The notes below the pieces were generated by a model that searched no databases, had not been told where the DNA came from, and saw only the letters and a list, made by a program, of their open reading frames with translations. 11,420 nucleotides of DNA, taken from contig JADHYX010000520.1 of the NCBI GenBank assembly GCA_027604685.1, positions 1 to 11,420 on the forward strand, given 5' to 3'. Numbering within the stretch: position 1 is the first letter of the stretch; each line of letters begins with the position of its first letter. Of the stretch, positions 8,931-11,420 are shown piece by piece. A program made the position numbers and the translations under genes. Source of the stretch: Lobulomyces angularis. Lineage: Eukaryota; Chytridiomycota; Chytridiomycetes; Lobulomycetales; Lobulomycetaceae.

Positions 8931-9633
8931 AGTTCCTTTTTTTGCACATATAACAAAGAAATCATAAACAAAATTCAAAAGGGACCCACTGTTGGCAACA
9001 ACAAAAATACTTGACGTTTTTTGCAGTTTTGAGGACCCAGTTTTGTTCTCAAATTTTTAAAAATTTCGATCAAACACCATGAATAAATAAACTTTTGAGT
9101 TAAATTATGTATCGCAAAATTATTTTTCTTTTTTTTTGTGTCGTATAGGTAATTAAAAAATAAAATAAAAAATTGCTGAACAGCTGCTAAAGAGATCCTA
9201 CGTAATATACTGCTGGCTCTTCTAGTCATGACAAATCGGCAGATCTTTCAACTTCACTAATCCCTTCAATTCTAACCATCATCCTACATAACTAAAACTT
9301 TCCAACAAGGTCTTAAAAACCTTTCGAACTAGCAACTAATATCTCAAATATACTTCAAAACAATTGGCGAACTTGGAACTATATTTGGTAAATGGATTAA
9401 TTGTTAACTATGGGAAAACTATAAAAGTTAAGAATCGCCCCAGATGGGCAAGCATGCAACAAAAATATTTTATCTTCATTGTTTCAATTTTTTTTCAGAA
9501 TTTTTCTTGATTTTATTGCTATTTTTAAAGGTACTCATTATCTTATCTATGATGTATTTAAAATAAACTAATTATTCTTAATGTAAGGAAGTTTAAAAAA
9601 AAAAGCCATTTTTAAAAGAAATATCATTGCAAT
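8931..9633. other. Intergenic island of unexplained complexity
   Basis: From about 8930 to 9480 the homopolymer character disappears and the sequence looks like degraded or unrecognised functional DNA. The minus strand has an 84-residue open frame (9229-8975) starting MTRRASSILRRISLAAVQQ, which reads like a mitochondrial presequence. Just upstream in another frame is a short stretch starting MMVRIEGISEVERSADLS. No splice pattern like that of the neighbouring genes joins these into a convincing product, and I find no tRNA or snRNA hallmark. The right-hand part should hold the 3' UTR of the TPR gene. Confidence 0.6.
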
Positions 9634-11365
9634 TTAACTGAAAACTTTTTTGTATTCTGGTAGTCCTTTAACATCATCGCAAAAGTCAAGGTTAAATTCC
9701 ATCTCATTTTCGTCATAAATAAAATTTTTTCCATTAATTCCCAGTTCTCCCAAAAAAAATTGAAATTTAGATAGTACTGTTAGGAATTCCTCTAATTTTT
9801 CTTCACCACCGTAACTTAAACATTTTAAAATTCTAAAACCTAATAAAATTTTTAAATCTTTTTCCTCTGAGTGTAAAAGGTTTAACACTAAACGATAATA
9901 GATACAGGCTCCATTTGACAATGTTTTCAAATTTTTTTTATCATGAATATAAAATTGCATTCTTGTTAAATGTATATCTCCTAACTTTAACAAAATAGTT
10001 CTATTTGACTTTTCTAACTGGTGAGCTTCACTAAAAAGCTTTGTGGAAGCAGCATAATGCAATCTACACTCTTTTTTTAACTGCTCCGATATTTCTGCAC
10101 TCACCAGTGCTGAATTTGATAGACTCTGCTTTGCATCACCTAAAGCATTATAACAATTAAAATAAGATATATATTTTTTACCCAAAGTAATTAACACATC
10201 AGCTTTATCACAAATCGCTTCTACAAGCTTAGGTTCATGCGTCAATACCAATTCTAACTTTGATAAACTATTTTCTAAGGAAAATAGAAGTTCGTTGTAA
10301 TTAGAATTCAATTCTTCTGCAGAAACATTGACTGAATTAATTTTGTCTTTTTCTATAATTTCTAAGATAGTTTCTCCTCTAAAAAGGATGTCAAATAAAT
10401 TTTTTTTTGAAAAAAAAAAAATTTTGTTATACCGAGACCAAAACACATTAGCCCAAGTATGCTCCAGTTCTGGAAAAATATTATTGTAGTTATTTTTTTC
10501 CTCAGCAATAGGTACATTAATAGCTTGGTTAAAAATGCCTTTTGCCTCTTCCAATTTGCTAAATGCTGTTTGATATAGCTTTTCCGCCTCACTTGGTGAA
10601 CGCTTCGCCAAATTTCCTGCATGAGTGTACAGTATTTGAATTTGTACCAGCAACGTCTCTGCTAACGTCTCTAAGGTGACATTTTTTTCATTTTCGTCAA
10701 CATATTCTTCTTCAGCTACGTTTCCATCTTGCTCCATCATAACACTGTCTTCATTAGGCTGCGAATTCTGTAATTTCTGATATTCATTAAACTGGAGATT
10801 AAAAACATTCAGCAAAATATTATAAGCCTCTTCATACAAAGGAGTCGACTCATCTGAATTATTTGCGTTGGGAGAAAGTTCATTTTTCGGTATAGGATTT
10901 GAAACAGCTCCAGTAGAAAGTTCTGCTTTCACCCTTAGCGCCTGCGCTAAGTTAAATAAGTTATTATGATCATACTGGTCAATCTCATAAACTGTTCGAA
11001 ATTTTGCTATGGATTCTGATATTAAATGGTTTTTTTCTTCCTCAGAATAAGATGGATTTTGAAATTCTGATAAAATTTGTAATAACCTTCCCCTATGAAA
11101 AAAAGTTAACAGTAATTTTAAAGTATAAAAAAAAAGAAAACCATTCATCATACCAATTATAGAGAACCTCAGTGTTCTTATTCTTCATTGTATCCAAAAT
11201 TGAATAAAGCTCACACGAACGTTCATAAAATCTTCTACTCTTTTCACCAGCTCCAAATCTATCACCCTTTTCCTCTAAATTGATTGCTTCTTCTAGTAAA
11301 TCTTCAAATGATTCTTCCTTCTTTTCTACTAACTTTTTCTTTTCTTTTTTATAACCTTTTTTCAT
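9634..11365 (-). CDS. TPR-like alpha-helical protein (three exons, 538 residues)
   Basis: Exons are 11365-11154, 11092-10433 and 10378-9634. The introns are 61 bp (GTATGA...ATAG) and 54 bp (GTATAA...TTTTTAG). The protein starts with a lysine-rich segment (MKKGYKKEKKKLVEKK). Helical pairs of TPR type follow: EEKGDRFGAGEKSRRFYERS with CELYSIL, then NTEVLYNWGRLLQI, DHNNLFNLAQALRVKAEL, AEKLYQTAFSKLEEA, and CRLHYAASTKLFSEAHQLEK with ILLKLGDIHLTRM. A low-complexity acidic stretch (about 184-207) interrupts the array. The N-terminal part resembles, from memory, a little-studied fungal TPR family (the UPF0661 type of fission yeast). The interrupted array also recalls NASP-like histone chaperones, but the characteristic repeat is not evident, so no function is assigned. 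TPR solenoids generally scaffold protein-protein contacts. The lysine-rich start could act in nuclear or nucleolar targeting, which is inferred. Confidence 0.85.
10379..10432 (-). other. Frame-preserving, stop-free intron of the TPR gene
   Basis: The 54-bp stretch has a GTATAAC donor, a T12 run and a CCTTTTTAG acceptor. If unspliced it adds 18 Phe/Lys-rich residues (YNKIFFFSKKNLFDILFR) to an otherwise ordinary helical region. Removing it joins WSR to GETILEII in frame. Its length, ends and composition match the other introns in the window, so I treat it as an intron rather than coding sequence. Confidence 0.8.
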
Positions 11366-11420
11366 TTTTTTTAAGGTGTTTTGTTTGAGTTAATTTATTT
11401 TTTTTTTTTTTTTTTTTTTT
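11366..11420. other. Upstream edge of the TPR gene, ending in a T run
   Basis: Only 55 bp upstream of the TPR start is present. A run of at least 23 T (11398-11420) reaches the window edge. On the gene strand this is an A-tract about 33 bp before the start codon, probably leader or core promoter. Confidence 0.6.

Noticed and set aside
9300..9345. Possible tRNA, because the minus strand contains AGTTCGAAAG like a T-loop
   Set aside because: The flanking bases do not form a T-stem and no matching acceptor, D or anticodon arms are found.
10362..10622. Minus-strand 86-residue open frame in a second frame
   Set aside because: It is an alternative frame of TPR exon 2 and the following intron. The main frame is continuous and helical across the region.
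11093..11151. Start codon at 11151 for the long TPR open frame
   Set aside because: The residues from this ATG come from the first intron. Splicing 11154 to 11092 joins YNW to GRLLQIL and restores a helical N-terminal exon starting at 11365.
9634..11365. NASP/SHNi-TPR histone chaperone
   Set aside because: An acidic stretch interrupts the helical repeats as in NASP, but the repeat sequences and spacing do not match what I know of that family, so I left the function open.
1..11420. Mobile element, CRISPR array, toxin-antitoxin or defence system
   Set aside because: No terminal repeats, transposase or reverse-transcriptase motifs, spaced repeats or defence domains were found. The gene structure is eukaryotic with spliceosomal introns.

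Overview
The window looks like nuclear DNA of a very AT-rich, intron-bearing unicellular eukaryote. Non-coding DNA is mostly A and T homopolymer. Genes carry many short introns (41-85 bp in 21 complete cases), nearly all GT...TAG, and the predicted proteins are eukaryotic families. The mix of genes (an Mtr10/transportin-3 importin, a signal-less double FAS1 protein, a GPCR-like seven-helix protein and a TPR protein resembling a fungal family) makes an early-diverging fungus or fungal relative my first guess. Another AT-rich protist such as a dictyostelid is not excluded. A mitochondrial LYR protein of the ETFRF1 type argues for ordinary, respiring mitochondria.

All five genes I can support lie on the minus strand. 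From left to right they are: (1) the first coding exon of an ETFRF1/LYRM5-like protein (360-171), which continues past the left edge; (2) a four-exon, 286-residue seven-transmembrane protein (1794-743); (3) a fourteen-exon, 992-residue Mtr10/transportin-3 nuclear import receptor (6633-2898); (4) a four-exon, 355-residue protein with two FAS1 domains and no signal peptide (8640-7431), with a good TATA box at 8754-8761; (5) a three-exon, 538-residue TPR-like helical protein (11365-9634). The models were assembled by hand: every junction keeps phase, and total lengths fit the families where these are known.

The intergenic stretches are 361-742, 1795-2897, 6634-7430, 8641-9633 and 11366-11420. 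They are dominated by T/A tracts. Two of them (about 6735-7233 and 8930-9480) hold patches of ordinary sequence complexity with short open stretches that I cannot assign.

The genes do not form an obvious pathway. They look like a normal head-to-tail set of independent housekeeping and membrane genes, and I see no mobile element, CRISPR array, tRNA, rRNA or gene cluster. The most interesting points are the GPCR-like architecture of gene 2, the intracellular FAS1 protein with a basic Gly-rich insert, a frame-preserving stop-free intron in gene 5, and splice acceptors that are often AAG or preceded by long A-tracts.
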